Shown one piece after another: positions 47,330 to 58,870 of a stretch of DNA of 64,000 bases; the first letter of the stretch is position 1; every line of letters starts with the position of its first letter. This stretch comes from Platynereis dumerilii (lineage: Eukaryota > Annelida > Polychaeta > Phyllodocida > Nereididae). The notes below the pieces were generated by a model that worked only from the letters and a program-made list of their open reading frames with translations, had not been told where the DNA came from and searched no databases. Location of the stretch: positions 1,550,001 to 1,614,000 of the forward strand of contig JAPTHN010000024.1 of the NCBI GenBank assembly GCA_026936325.1. The letters run 5' to 3'. Both the position numbers and the translations under genes were made by a program.

Positions 47330-47850
47330 TATATATTGTTTGATTTGCATATGTGTGTGAATTCCAGTTGCATAATGTGTGTGTGGACCTCAATTGCATT
47401 AAGTACATGATGTATGTGGATTTCATTTGCATAATGATGTGTGTGAACTTATTTAGCATAACATATGTGAACTTTATTTGCATTTACTCCTTTGGAGTTC
47501 ATTTTCATGACGGATGCGTAGTCTTCATTTGGATAATGTGTGTAGGCCTACTTAATTTGTATAATGTGTGTGGACTTCATTTGCATAATGTGTGTGGACT
47601 TATTTGCATAATGTGTGTGGACTTCATTTGCATAATGTGTGTGGACTTCTATTGCATAATGTGTGGAGAGTTCATTCGCAAAATGTGTTTTAACTTAGTT
47701 TGCCACGTGGGTGTGGAATTAATTTGCATATGTATGTGGGGTTCATTTGCCTAATGTGTGTGTGTTCCTGATTTGCATAAATAGTGTGTGCCACAACAGT
47801 GTGTAGACGTTCATTTGCATAACATATGTGTTCGACATCATTTGCATCAC
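47330..47850. repeat. About 24-bp minisatellite rich in ATTTGCAT
   Basis: The unit is roughly 'ataatgtgtgtggacttcatttgc', repeated about 20 times with variation. ATTTGCAT, the complement of the POU octamer ATGCAAAT, is intact about ten times. Confidence 0.85.
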
Positions 47851-48790
47851 ATGTGTAAAAGCCTTCTTATTGGCTGTCAGTGTATACATGTGTCTATTGT
47901 CTAATCATAGCCTGTCTTGTAGTGTCTGGGGTCTGGTTCTTAGGCTCCACTGATGTCCTATTATAGCTGCTCTGAAGTCCACTGCCTCTAGTTTTCATCC
48001 CGTCAAACGCTTCCTTGGTTATCTGAACATGCTCGGTTGGTCTCACGGCTGTCCAAGGTCAAATAGAGGGACTAAAAGGTTTTAAGTAAATGGGTGAAGC
48101 CATAGAGAGACAGGGAGGGGGGGGGGTTTAGCATTGACTCTAGGGAATGTTATGTTAGATAAATATGGATTATGTAATGTTCATTTCTTAATACAATGAT
48201 CTTCAAGGGGCAATTTTATATAAAATGCTTCCCACAGAGTATTAAGATATAAAATTATTTTTTCAATTTGTGATGCGCATGAGATGAAATTTAAGTCTTT
48301 CTTGAAGGCTTGAGCTGCCAGTACTTTATATGGTATTATCTATATCAAGCCGTACACTATATCTATACATGGTATGACTCTTGTATTTGGTTGTGTCACT
48401 CTTTTTTGATCGAACGTTTTTCAGACAGAGCACGTCTTCTGAGTTTCGCAGAAATGCAATTTCGTTTTCTATTCCCAGTAAATCTATACCAGAATTGAGA
48501 AGCAACTGTAACGTTTATGTTATTATACGAAACTTCAATGTGGCATTATACAAGTGCAATTTGCAATATATTCAGAAGTCCTGGTGAAGCCTGTTCAATT
48601 TAACTAGGTTGACATTTTTGGGTCAATTGCTTCTCCTGAAGTTTTGTTTTGTCAAATTTCCAGAGAAGTTTGATGCTGGCGGTGACAGTGTGGTATATAA
48701 CTTACAAACATTTGGATAGGTGGCGTGACTGCTTCACTTATTTAGTGGTGTGTTGTTCGCTCGTCTGTTTTCTTTGAAAACAAAGAGCTA
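47851..48790. other. Intron 4 stretch, no feature
   Basis: Mostly unique sequence, with a G-run at about 48117. No gene or transposon end recognised. Confidence 0.5.
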
Positions 48791-48980
48791 TTTTGGCAGC
48801 CATCTTTCTTAATTCTTGAACTGCCCACTGTGACCTTGGTATTTTGCTTACAGTTGTGAAATATGGTACACACAAGAAATTCAAGATGGTGGCCATTTTG
48901 TGGCGGCCATCTTTCTTCATTTCTTGAACTGCCCATCGTAACCTTAATATATCGCTTAGGGTTATAAAATTAGTTACAGG
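48791..48980. repeat. Two-copy tandem duplication, about 104 bp
   Basis: 'ggc(a/g)gccatctttctt', 'cttgaactgccca' and 'taaccttaatat'-like segments occur twice (48791-48893 and 48896-48980). Both copies contain CCATCTT, the complement of the YY1 core. Confidence 0.65.
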
Positions 48981-49320
48981 TATTGGCCTGTGGGACATAA
49001 TCTGGCACACATTGATAGATTTCACATTGACAGACGAGCGTTTAAACCGCTTGCAGTTCTGGTTAGGATTCTTATGGTCTGCCATCTGTGGTATTATGAT
49101 AAGATGAATCGATAGGTGTGAGAGTGAATTTACTTTCAAATGAAAGCCTGTTATCTATTTTTTCTGCGGGATATTCAGCTTTCCAGTCTTGGGAAGTCAC
49201 GGAATGAATTGTGGTCATGGAAAGTCGTGAGGAAGCAAAAAATGTTAAGTCTAGGAAGATTCCAAGTTTGGCCTTAGTTTATGCTAAAATTTTATGAATA
49301 TATATGTGGTTCACATAAAA

Positions 49321-49885
49321 AACTGCCCTGTAGCAAAAAAATGATTTTCTTGTGCTAGCCTTGTGCGCCACTTTCTGGGGGAAAAAAGTATTTGGGTAGC
49401 AGGACAGCCTGCTGTGGGATTTCTATGCTGGCCTGCAACTAGGAATCAACATTTTACTTGTCTTGATGCAAGTCTCTGATAGGCCACTTTGTTAAAAGTC
49501 TGATATCTGGCATGACAGGAAATAGAGGCCTCAATAGAACATTCCACCATCTGCTGTCCTTAAATTTGCATAATCAAGTTACTCTATATGTCTCCTAATT
49601 CCTGCCCTGCTCTTAAATCTTTATCAAAGATTCCATTATGTTATGATGCACATTTATGTGAAGATCTTTTTTCACATTGCAATGTCATGTATCTCAGTGG
49701 CTGAGTGGATGGAATGCTGACCAGTCTTGTAATTTTGTCAAGGATTCAATTCCACTGCAGCTAAATTTAGATACTGACAGAGAGCCATCTGGTGATAGAC
49801 ATGCTGCAAAGTGGCCAAGCAAATGGAACTCAGTTACTGAGTTAGTATTGAAACTCCTACGTCACTGTTCTATGTGTGGTTGTGG
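49321..49885 (+). mobile_element. Dispersed repeat family copy (plus), with tRNA-like region
   Basis: Inverted homologue of 5652-6254. At 49690-49760 it has A-box-like TGGCTGAGTGG and B-box-like GGATTCAATTCC, so a tRNA-derived SINE forms its 3' half. Confidence 0.65.
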
Positions 49886-49913
49886 CTCTTGTTGTATTGG
49901 GGCGGTTCCTCAA

Positions 49914-50083
49914 CTGCTGGGTCCAGGGTTCGAATCCGGCTCTGGGCGAGTCATCTCAACCCACATTGGAGGGAAATTTCAATCATCCTTCACCTCATTG
50001 CTGTGTCCTGACTCCTGCTCTTATCCTAGTTAGGCTTCTAAGTACATAAATACAGGACGTAAAGCCTTGATCATCCATCTGTC
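49914..50083 (+). mobile_element. SINE-A copy 5, head truncated
   Basis: Starts near 'gctgggtccagggttcgaat' (intact B box), with the A box missing or replaced by the preceding repeat. The body and 'aggacgtaaagcc' tail are recognisable. Confidence 0.8.
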
Positions 50084-50639
50084 ATCTCTTATGTGAAATA
50101 ATGATTTTTCTCTTCAGTATAATATACTCTTTAAAAGCTGGACTCCTTTAGTCATTTTTGCAAGATTTTGGATGATGGCGCTAAGGTTTTTCTTTTTTTC
50201 AGAAAATGTAATGTCACTATGACATTTACATATAAAACTCCTGTGTAGGTCTATAGCATAATGACGTATTCAAGTCGTTTCGGCACATTTGTAATGATGT
50301 ATGCTCAATACTTGAATGCACTTTGGCAGCAAGTATTGGCGAAAATGCTGCTTAATTCTGCTTAAAAAGCATTTTTACCACAGAAAATAGATTCACCTTT
50401 ACTTTAAAGAGTTTCCCTTTGTCTTTTATGTTTGGTAAGCACACATTAAAGGGAATATAGCACAAGTTCACGAGGGCATCATATGCTACATTATTAAAGG
50501 AGTGACAAAGAGTTTCATACTAAAATTTTTTTGAAAATATGGTAGTTGACTTTAGACATGGGATACCAGCTCGGTAGCCAATTCAGTTAAAGTTTTATAC
50601 AAGGGTCGTATGAAAAATGTGGTACCGTTAGGGTGCGAC

Positions 50640-50905
50640 CATTAGATAATCGGGTTGGGGGGGGGTTGGAGTTTTCCCCGATGGGAAATTATTAATTTCA
50701 CCGTAACGGCGGACTTGATTATTTATTTCGAGTATGCGATGTCTTGAAATATTCAGTTTTAAATCTACAACACATTAAGGAATGCCCCCAGGTGAAATTA
50801 TTTATTTCAAGACTGCCTGGATTGAAAATATTCTTGTAGCCAAAACTGGGCAAGAAATTAAATTTATGTCAGAACTCCAAGCCGCCCTGGTCATTTTTTA
50901 ATGGT
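50640..50905 (+). repeat. Dispersed repeat D, copy 3
   Basis: G-run, then 'ggagttttccccgatgggaaat', 'gattatttatttcgagtatg', 'gaaattatttatttcaagac' and 'aaaactgggcaagaaatta'. Direct match to 10790-10960 and inverse match to 12540-12725. Confidence 0.65.
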
Positions 50906-50925
50906 TGCCGCCGTATCTGCCTTAG

Positions 50926-51437
50926 CAGTCTGGGAAATTACCATCACGTGATGACAATTGCAATTGCTGCTAAGTACTGGCCCTGACAGGATGATTGAGT
51001 GTGTGGGGTTGATCAGTTTGGTATCAAAAAGAAGTCTGATCTCTGTGCACCCATCCTCATCACATAGCAGCATGACAGTAGCGGGACATATTCTATTCCA
51101 TTTCGTGAGGTACCCCAAAGTCATCAGCAGCTGATGACAGTTTCCTAATTTCTCTGGAGCCTTCGGGTTCTTTTCCTCATATGTAATGGATGTATAAGCT
51201 GCCAAAATTTATGGAGTAAGTTGATACTGTGATACAACTTTATGCCAAGTTTGGAAGTGATAGTAGCAGCAGTTATTTTTAAATAGCCTGTCAAAGATGA
51301 TTTTGAGCACTGCTTAAGTCATGGCTGGGCCATGACACTTTGAGAAGGTCATGGGTGAGTGATGACAGTGCTGAGGTGAGTGTCATGTGGGGATGAAGAC
51401 ATTGGTTGTCATGAGCAGATGGTAATTTCGTTGACTC
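50926..51437. mobile_element. MITE family G, copy 1 (512 bp), 5-bp TSD
   Basis: CTTAG flanks at 50921-50925 and 51438-51442. Terminal inverted repeats begin CAGTCTGGGAAATTACCA / GAGTCAACGAAATTACCA. The body is shared almost throughout with 55708-56218. No coding potential. The superfamily is not determined; a 5-bp duplication with CAGT tips fits no family I can name with confidence. Confidence 0.75.
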
Positions 51438-51885
51438 CTTAGCTACAGTGAAACAATCGGCAGCTGAAATCCACACTTTGAATGAGCCTGAGAAAAGAAT
51501 TGTCTCCCTTGTCAGAAATCTTGAATTAAACCCGGGAAATTCAGAGCAATATATCAAACGAACCTGCTGTTTGCAAAACTAAGAGTTGTCTAACACCTCA
51601 ACAAAAATGCGGAGGCAGCATTAGATATTGATGATGGGATCTATATGCCGCAAAACTGCAGAACTGACTGTGATAGGACATTTATAGCCACTGTGATATG
51701 AATCATATGATTGTATTGGGAGTCTTTGGAGGAGGTCATGCAGAAGTATAATATCTGTCCCTACTTCCTCCTATTCTTAGTTTGATCAAAGACCTCATGG
51801 TTGGTAAGACATGTAACTTCAGCAAAATTTAAATACTACTCAGTTTGCTTAGTAGGGATGGACATAATTTCACAATTTATCAGTA

Positions 51886-52093
51886 GGGGGGAGGGTTGGT
51901 CTAGTGGTAGCGTGCTGGACTGCCAATCGCTGGATCCAGGGTTCGAATGCAGCTCTTGCCGGGTCACCTGGGCCTATGTTGGACAGCTGTTTCAATCATC
52001 CTTCGCCTCATTGCCTTGTCCTCCTCCTGTCCTAATTAGCCTACCAAGTGCATAAATACATGACGTAAAGCCCCAATCATCCATCCATCCATC
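51886..52093 (+). mobile_element. SINE-A copy 6
   Basis: Full-length: G-rich start, A box TGGTCTAGTGG, B box GGTTCGAATGC, body and ATCC tail. No clear TSD. Confidence 0.9.
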
Positions 52094-52349
52094 ACTATTC
52101 GTCAGTTATAGTGACTCCTACTAGTAAGTGATTCGGGTGATGTTTTGCCAATCAATGATTCAACAATGCTAAACACTCTCAACAAACTGCTCATGGAAGC
52201 ATACTTCTTTGATGCTAGGAAAACATTTATATAGGCCTATAGGGGTTCGCAAAGAACAATAGTGCTTGAGGCATGTGGGATACAAATGGCTGCCGATATT
52301 CTTGCTCTACAAAGATATTGATATATAATTATGTGTGGCTCAAAACCTT

Positions 52350-52544
52350 GGGGGGGGGGGTGGCTAATGGTAGCGTGCTAAGCTGCCAGTCCAGGGTTCG
52401 ACTCCAGCTCATGCCAGGTCTCCTGGGCCGATGTTGGACAACTGTTTTAATCATCCTTCGCTTCATTGCCATGTCCTCCTCCTGTTCTAATTAGCCTACT
52501 AATTGCATAAAAACAGGACATAAAGCCCCAATCATCCATCCATC
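52350..52544 (+). mobile_element. SINE-A copy 7
   Basis: Starts at a run of ten or more G, with 'ggctaatggtagcgtgctaa', B box GGTTCGACTCC and an ATCC tail. Small internal deletion before the B box. Confidence 0.85.
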
Positions 52545-53377
52545 AATCTTTAAAACCGTTGATAAGTAAGTGAATCCCCCCCCCCCCCCCTCTAGAAATT
52601 TGATCGGCCTTGCAGCCTTCAGTCTTTCGCCACACTCTCACCGTTTTGCCAGAGTTACGCATCTTACTATAATATCTCTTTGATTGATATATAGAGTTGC
52701 ATAATGTTATATATGACAAATGTGATATTGTATTTTGTGCTCCTGTAGTAATAAAACTGTCTGGGCTTTCTTCAGTTGGACAGATATTCTGTTACGTATA
52801 TTGGTCAATAATTCTTGCCTCCTTTGTAGTGGTAACAGTATATATTGTAATGGGAGCTTTATGCCAGTATAAGCAAGGTGATGCATAAATTAATGCAAGC
52901 AGAATTATTCTCGGTCTTTACAGGGGGGTCAGCTCAGTGGTAGCGTGATGTGCAGCCAATCGCTGGGTCCTTCATTCGAATCCAGCTCGTGCCGGGTAGG
53001 GTGGGACTGGTGCCCCAATGTTTGCGGATCAAACCTGACTTTTTTTTGCAGGTGAGGTTGGTAGTATGTGTGTAAAATTTCAGCTCATTCTATTAATATT
53101 TAGAGGTGGCACATTTCACTTGAAGTTTATAATGTAAATCCCCATTGGCGAACCCTGAAAAAAGGAGAAAAAAGCATGATTTTCCAAAAACTAGCATAAT
53201 ACCCGTGAAGTTAGGACAATTATGAGGAGAATAATATGATTACTAAAATACTAGTTTGAAGCAGCAAACCTAGCTAAGGACATTGTAGACAGTTGTAGGA
53301 AGATGTTTGCAAGTCTTCATAACTGGGCAATCTGTAGTTTGGTTGGAGTAGCGTAAGGGGTCCATGAATTAATAGTA

Positions 53378-53672
53378 TGATGAGACTTAGAATCAATATT
53401 TTTCGACCAATCAAAGACCATGGGGGAGGATTTTGGGAGGGCAATTTAAATCTGGCATAATTTTGCATTTTCCACTTCTCATCTCTGCACAATATAGTGC
53501 CCAATATGACGAAAATTACTCAAAAACGCCTAAATTTAGAGATTTTCACGCCTTATAGTGGCCTACCTATATATATTATAGCAAAATGGATGACAGTTAT
53601 GAACTGCCCTCCCAAAACCCTCCCCCATGGTTTTTGAATGGTTGAAAAATATTGATTTTAAGTCTCATTTTT
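53378..53672. repeat. Large hairpin inside the hAT-type element
   Basis: Arms 53378-53452 and 53600-53672 are inverse copies ('gatgagacttagaatcaata', 'ccatgggggaggattttggg') separated by about 147 bp. Confidence 0.75.
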
Positions 53673-53984
53673 GGAAAATCATGCTTTTTTAATGGAGGTG
53701 TGTAAACACACCGCCATTTATGTAGTTGGGTGAGAAAGGGGGCTAAGAGAGTGGGTGAGAGAGGCAAACTTTAGGCGGGAAATTCGAAATTGGAGAAGAA
53801 AATCTGAAATTACTCTTCGCATGTTTTAAATTTTCTCCAAATTGCTAAATTCACCAAAACTAGAGATGCAGGGCTGTTATTTGAGCTTATTTGTGTTGAC
53901 CTGAAGTAATTCTAAGTGCTCCTTTTATCAGTTTTTTTGTTTGGTGTTTGCTTGTTTGCTGTTTACATGTTTGCCTTCCACCAT

Positions 53985-54075
53985 TTTGAAAATAATGTGT
54001 ATTGTGTTTTGGGTATGCAAATGAGCTGTCCGCCATTTTGAAAATTATGTGTATTGTGTTTGTGTATGCAAATGA
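53985..54075. repeat. Short tandem duplication with two octamers
   Basis: 'ccattttgaaaat(a/t)atgtg' through 'tatgcaaatgagctg' occurs twice in about 58-bp steps. Each copy has an intact ATGCAAAT. Confidence 0.75.
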
Positions 54076-54224
54076 GCTGACCTGGTGACATTAAGATGTG
54101 TATTGGTTGGTTTTCTTACCTGGAAATTGATGTCATGATAATAATAGGTCACAAGAGATGAGATTTCAATAGTTATACATAGCTATAAATCTACAACTAG
54201 GGCTATTTCAGTCAGATATATGGA

Positions 54225-54271
54225 TGGGTAAATTGATAGATAGATAAATAGATAGATAGATAGATATATAG
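54225..54271. repeat. (GATA)n tract, left part
   Basis: GATA microsatellite that stops at the inverted-repeat element starting at 54272 and resumes at 57291. Confidence 0.85.
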
Positions 54272-57200
54272 CAGCCCATTCTCCACCCCAGAATGAAATA
54301 CGTACTTTATGGACTTTTTGCACCTAACTATAAACACCAGTCTTCATTCTGAAGGAACAAGAAGGACGTCCTTCATTCTCATCAACCATGGAGAATGAAC
54401 AACGGCCTTTATTTATGCACATTTCTGCAAAATAAAAGCTGGTGTTCATTCTCTCAAAATCAGGATGAAAATGAAGGGTGGTCTTCATTGAAAAACAAAT
54501 AAATACTGTATTTCATTATTTCAACTATTGGACAAAATGAAGGCCAGTCTTCATATCCAGTCAAATTGTCATTACTCCAGACCAATACCCTGAATAAAAA
54601 TCACACTTCATTCTAGTTAGTTCATTCTTACATAAATGAAAGACCTACCTTAGGGAATGTTTCTTTGCAATAGAAATAGTGAAATACTTTTGAAGGAGGC
54701 AGCACTACTTGGCGGATCCAGTCAGGGTCGCCTGGGGGAGGGGAGGTTATTTTAGACATGTCAATACATATTATTTAAATATTTGTTCGTGCAGCATAAA
54801 TGTACAGCACATTGAGTTGTTCTTATTAATTAAATGTTGTATATAAAGAAATAAATATTCATTCACATTCTTTCCCCCCCCCCGGATCTGCCATGGGGGG
54901 GTGCCCCCCTTGCAGCTTTGGTACCCCATGCGTAGCACTGGTCCTACAGTCTGTAAACAATGCATGCTGGAGGAGGTGGTCCAACTTACCCCATGCGACC
55001 TGCTTACTTTTTCCGGGAGGGGGGGGGGGTCATTTTAACCATAAGAAAATAAAGTAAAATGTAAGTTTGTTTTAAACCATAGTGCATTTTAACTTTTTAA
55101 AATAAGTTTACTATTATGAAGTTTCCATTACCCCTTTACTGATTATAATAACCTTGGTGATGTTCATTGAATGCATCATTGCTCAGGCCATTATCAGATT
55201 ATCATAGGGGTAAATCTGATTTCTTGCACCCCTTCCATTGTACTACATGTATAATAGCATTTATTAGATAACTATAGCTGACCTATTTACATAATTTGTA
55301 AGTTATATTTAATATTGATAGACTGTAATAGAATCTTTATAAGAACAGTTCCTTTTGCCAAATTTTAATTTTATCAAAACTCAGACTTTCTTCAATTAGC
55401 AATAAATAATTCACCAAGTTTGGGTATACATTGAACTTCATTTTTTAAAAGGCGATTAGACTGATGCAACCCAATAATGTTGAAACTCTGATTTTTATGA
55501 ATTTAATGTTTTCAGTTTCATGGAAATCATTAGAAATATGGATCTGTTCCCATTTTGGACTTCAGTGGCATTGGGAATTGCATTGGGAATTGGGGATATA
55601 CGTACATTTCCAATTATATATTTATAAGACCTTGAAACAACAGACTGTTTGTTTCAAGCTTTAACACTTTACATGCTTTAGGACTGCTTATTCAATTCTT
55701 GCCTAATCAGTCAGGGAAATTACCAGCATATGAGGACAATTGCAATTCCAGCCAAGTCCTGGCCCTGACAGGATGATTGAGTGTGTGGGGTTGATCAGTT
55801 GGGTCTCAGAAGAAAGTCTGATCTCTTTGCAGCCATCCTCACCACACAGCAGCATGTCAGTTGCGGGACTTAATTCTATCCAATTTCACGAAATACTGCA
55901 AAGTCATCAGCAGCTGATGACAATTTCCTAAATTCTCTGGAGCCTTCGGGTTCTTTTCCTTATTATGTAATGGATAGGTCTGCCAAAATTCATAGAGTTA
56001 GTTGACACTGTGATACAACTTTATACCAAGTTTGGAAGTGATAGTTGCAGTAGTTCCTTTTAAAAAGCCAGTCAAAGATGATTTTGAGCACTGCCAAAGT
56101 CATGGCTAGGCCATGACACTGTGAGAGTGTCATGGGAGGGTGATGACAGTGCTAGGGTGATTGTCATGTGGGGCTGAGGACATTGATTGTCATCAGCTGG
56201 TGATAATTTCCCTTACTGCTAATGTCAATTGATAGCTATTAGTCATGTATAACATGCTATAACCATCGAATTACTGAAATATATTCTGCATGTGTTAGAT
56301 AGGCCTAGTTTATATTTCTTCATGAATATAAAGAAATTATTTTAATTCCATTAAAAACCCGTTTTTAAATTTTCTTTTTACAAAGCATGCAAACCATGGC
56401 TTTCCTGGAGTGATAAATCCAATTAAAAGCACGCAATTTTGTTGATTGAAAGTGTGTACTATATTCTAAATGAAAACGATTGTATCAGTTGACAGTTGAT
56501 GATCTTAAACCGCAAGTTTTATTTTACCCAATTGAGTTAATCATTCCTTTATCAAAACAACAAAGGCCCACCTCAGATATAAGCCCACATGGAATAGCCC
56601 CCCCCCCCCCTAAAATAGGCCCTTCTGGAAGGTCTTCTAAAAATATGTAAAAGGGGCTGTAGGAAGCCAAAATATTCCTAATTCAAGTCATTTCTATGGG
56701 CCCTGGGTTGCTTCTAATCTAGTAAATACAGTAGATATTAGTAGATATATATATTTTTTTAATGGAGGAAGGCCCTACCCTCACTGGTTTTTACGCCCCT
56801 TCACTAATCCTCCCTTCACCAATCCCCCCCCCCCACCCACCGGACAGCTGGCCCCTAAAATATGACAACGTTTTAGATTGAAATTGAGTTTAGGCAACAA
56901 TTTCAAAATTTTGCGCAGAAACCCCCATTGACTCCCCCCCCCCCAATAGATCACCTCTACTACGCCTGGGGGAGAAGCAAGGGGATGATGAGTATGAAAC
57001 TTTAATGAGTATATAACTTTAAGCAAAAAGCCCAAACATCTCATCATAAGTACAATGTTACATTGTATTACATGATCAAAGGTTTTATATGAGGAAAATG
57101 AGGGCCAAAGAGGCCAATTCAGCAGAAAGCAGGTCCTTTTTGGGCTGTTACCTATACTATAGGCCTATCTATATCAGAAAATGAATGACATTCTTCATCT

Positions 57201-57290
57201 TGTACATGTTCCTTCAGAATTAAATACAACCTTCATTTTCAAGTGACAAAAGTCCATAAAGTACGTATTTCATTATGTGTGGAGAATGTG
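54272..57290. mobile_element. About 3.0-kb inverted-repeat element inserted in a GATA tract
   Basis: Left end (CCATTCTCCACCCCAGAATG.. 'gaaatacgtactttatggac') recurs inverted at 57190-57290. The flanks TAGATATATAG (54261-54271 and 57291-57301) match over 11 bp, but in GATA sequence this may be coincidence. Inside are repeated 'cttcatt' phrases, G/C runs and MITE G copy 2. No transposase seen. Confidence 0.55.
55708..56218. mobile_element. MITE family G, copy 2 (511 bp), 5-bp TSD
   Basis: CTAAT flanks at 55703-55707 and 56219-56223. Ends CAGTCAGGGAAATTACCA and (inverse) CAGTAAGGGAAATTATCA. Near-collinear with copy 1. Confidence 0.8.
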
Positions 57291-57302
57291 TAGATATATA
57301 GA

Positions 57303-57311
57303 CAGATGGAT

Positions 57312-57382
<71 letters not shown>
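57303..57382. repeat. (GATA)n microsatellite
   Basis: Nearly perfect run of about 18 GATA units. Confidence 0.95.
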
Positions 57383-57383
<1 letters not shown>

Positions 57384-57557
57384 GGGTGGATTTCATGGAT
57401 ACATTTTAGGTATTGGATAGATATAATTACATAGATCAAATAGATAGAATTCACAGATTAGTTAGATAACACCGATCTATCAAAAGGGTTTAGTGAGCCA
57501 TGCAATAGGTTGCAATTTGGTACTTGAAATAATTTATTCCAGATCCAAAATTTCCGG

Positions 57558-58395
57558 GTAGGGTCAGCTAAGTTGTAGCATACTGGGCTGCAGTCTCACT
57601 GTCTGAGAAATCACTGTCATATGAGGACAATTGTAATTTCAGCTAAGTCCTGGCCCTGACAGGAACCCGAAGGCTCCAGAGAAATTAGGGAACTGTCATC
57701 AGCTGCTGATGACTTTGCACTACTTCACAAAATTGGATAGAATAAATCCCGCTACTGTCATGCTGCTGTGTGATAGCTGCACAGAGATCAGACTTACTTC
57801 TGATACCCAGCTGACCAACCCCGCAGGCCCGCACACTCCATCATCTTTTCCTAATTATGTAATGGATAGGTCTGAAAAATTTATAGAGTTAGTTGAAACT
57901 GTGATATGACGTTATGCCAAGTTTGGAAGTGATAGAAACAGCAGTTATTTTTAAAGAGCCTGTCAAAGATGATTTTGAGCATTGCCACAGCAGGCCCGCA
58001 CACTCAATCATCTTTTCCTAATTATGTAATTGATAGGTTTGCCAAAATTTATAGAGTTAGTTGATACTGTGAAATATATGACGTTATGCCAAGATTGGAA
58101 GTGATGGAAGCAGCGGTTATTTTTAAAGAGCCTGTCAAAGATGATTTTGAGCTTTGCCGAAGTCATGGCTGGGCATGACACTTCGAGAGGGTCATGGGAG
58201 GGTGACGACAGTGCTAAGGTGAGTGTTATGTGGGGCTGAAGACATTGCTCGTCTTGGTCTGATTAACGCTCTCGTCGGGTCACCTAGGACAGTCGTTTCA
58301 ATTGTCTTTTGCCTCATTGATATGTCTTCCTCCCATCCTAATTAGCTTACAATGTAAATAAATACAGGATGTATAGCCAAATCATCTATCCATCT
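57558..58395 (+). mobile_element. SINE-A copy 9, split by MITE G copy 3
   Basis: The head 'gggtcagctaagttgtagca' (57570-57596) is of the same subtype as copy 8. The tail from about 58265 ('ctcgtcgggtcacctaggac') runs to an ATCC-like end. Confidence 0.65.
57597..58255. mobile_element. MITE family G, copy 3, internally rearranged
   Basis: The left end (GAGAAATCACTGTCATATGAGGACAAT-like) and right part ('gtcaaagatgattttgagc', 'ggggctgaagacattg') are collinear with copies 1 and 2. The middle (about 57663-57835) reads as the reverse complement of copy 1 about 50985-51165, and a stretch around 57830-58000 is repeated at 57990-58150. An internal inversion plus a partial duplication is the simplest reading. 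Confidence 0.65.
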
Positions 58396-58629
58396 TTCCA
58401 ACATATCCATGCCAATCTGACATGACATTTCACCTCATTTCAGCTCTTTTCAAAGTCTGGATTGATAGATTTTATTGATCCAGTTGGTCAATTTGACAGT
58501 CTATAAATATAAGTTAGCTGGCAGTGGTAGGAGGATTGACAGGTGTATAGAGCAGCATGATAGTGAATAAGTAAGATCTTTATTGACATGATAGTAGGGA
58601 ACTAAGCAGGTCTTAAGATAAATGTAGTG

Positions 58630-58870
58630 AGTTTCCGTGGCAGCTGGGTGGCGAAGAGTTGTCAGTCCAAAATCCTGATAGTCTTGCATGCCTCAGTTCA
58701 AACCCGGGGCAGCCAATTTAGAATATTTTCAGTGGAATTTCAAGATCAAATATCCAGATGGGTATCATTCAGATGAGATGTTAAATTGGTGCCTCTTTGA
58801 TAATTTTCAAATAGGGTTAATGTGCAACATGTAGAGGACTCGTCTTCTATCTCCCATTGATCAACCACTG
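58630..58870 (+). mobile_element. SINE-like element, tRNA head with 'gttaaattggtg' tail
   Basis: 'tggcagctgggtggcgaaga', a B-box-like AGTTCAAACCC, then 'ttttcagtggaatttcaaga' and 'gatgagatgttaaattggtg'. The tail echoes 15235-15255, and 'ttcagtgga' echoes the SINE-like blocks at 1540 and 13915. Confidence 0.5.
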
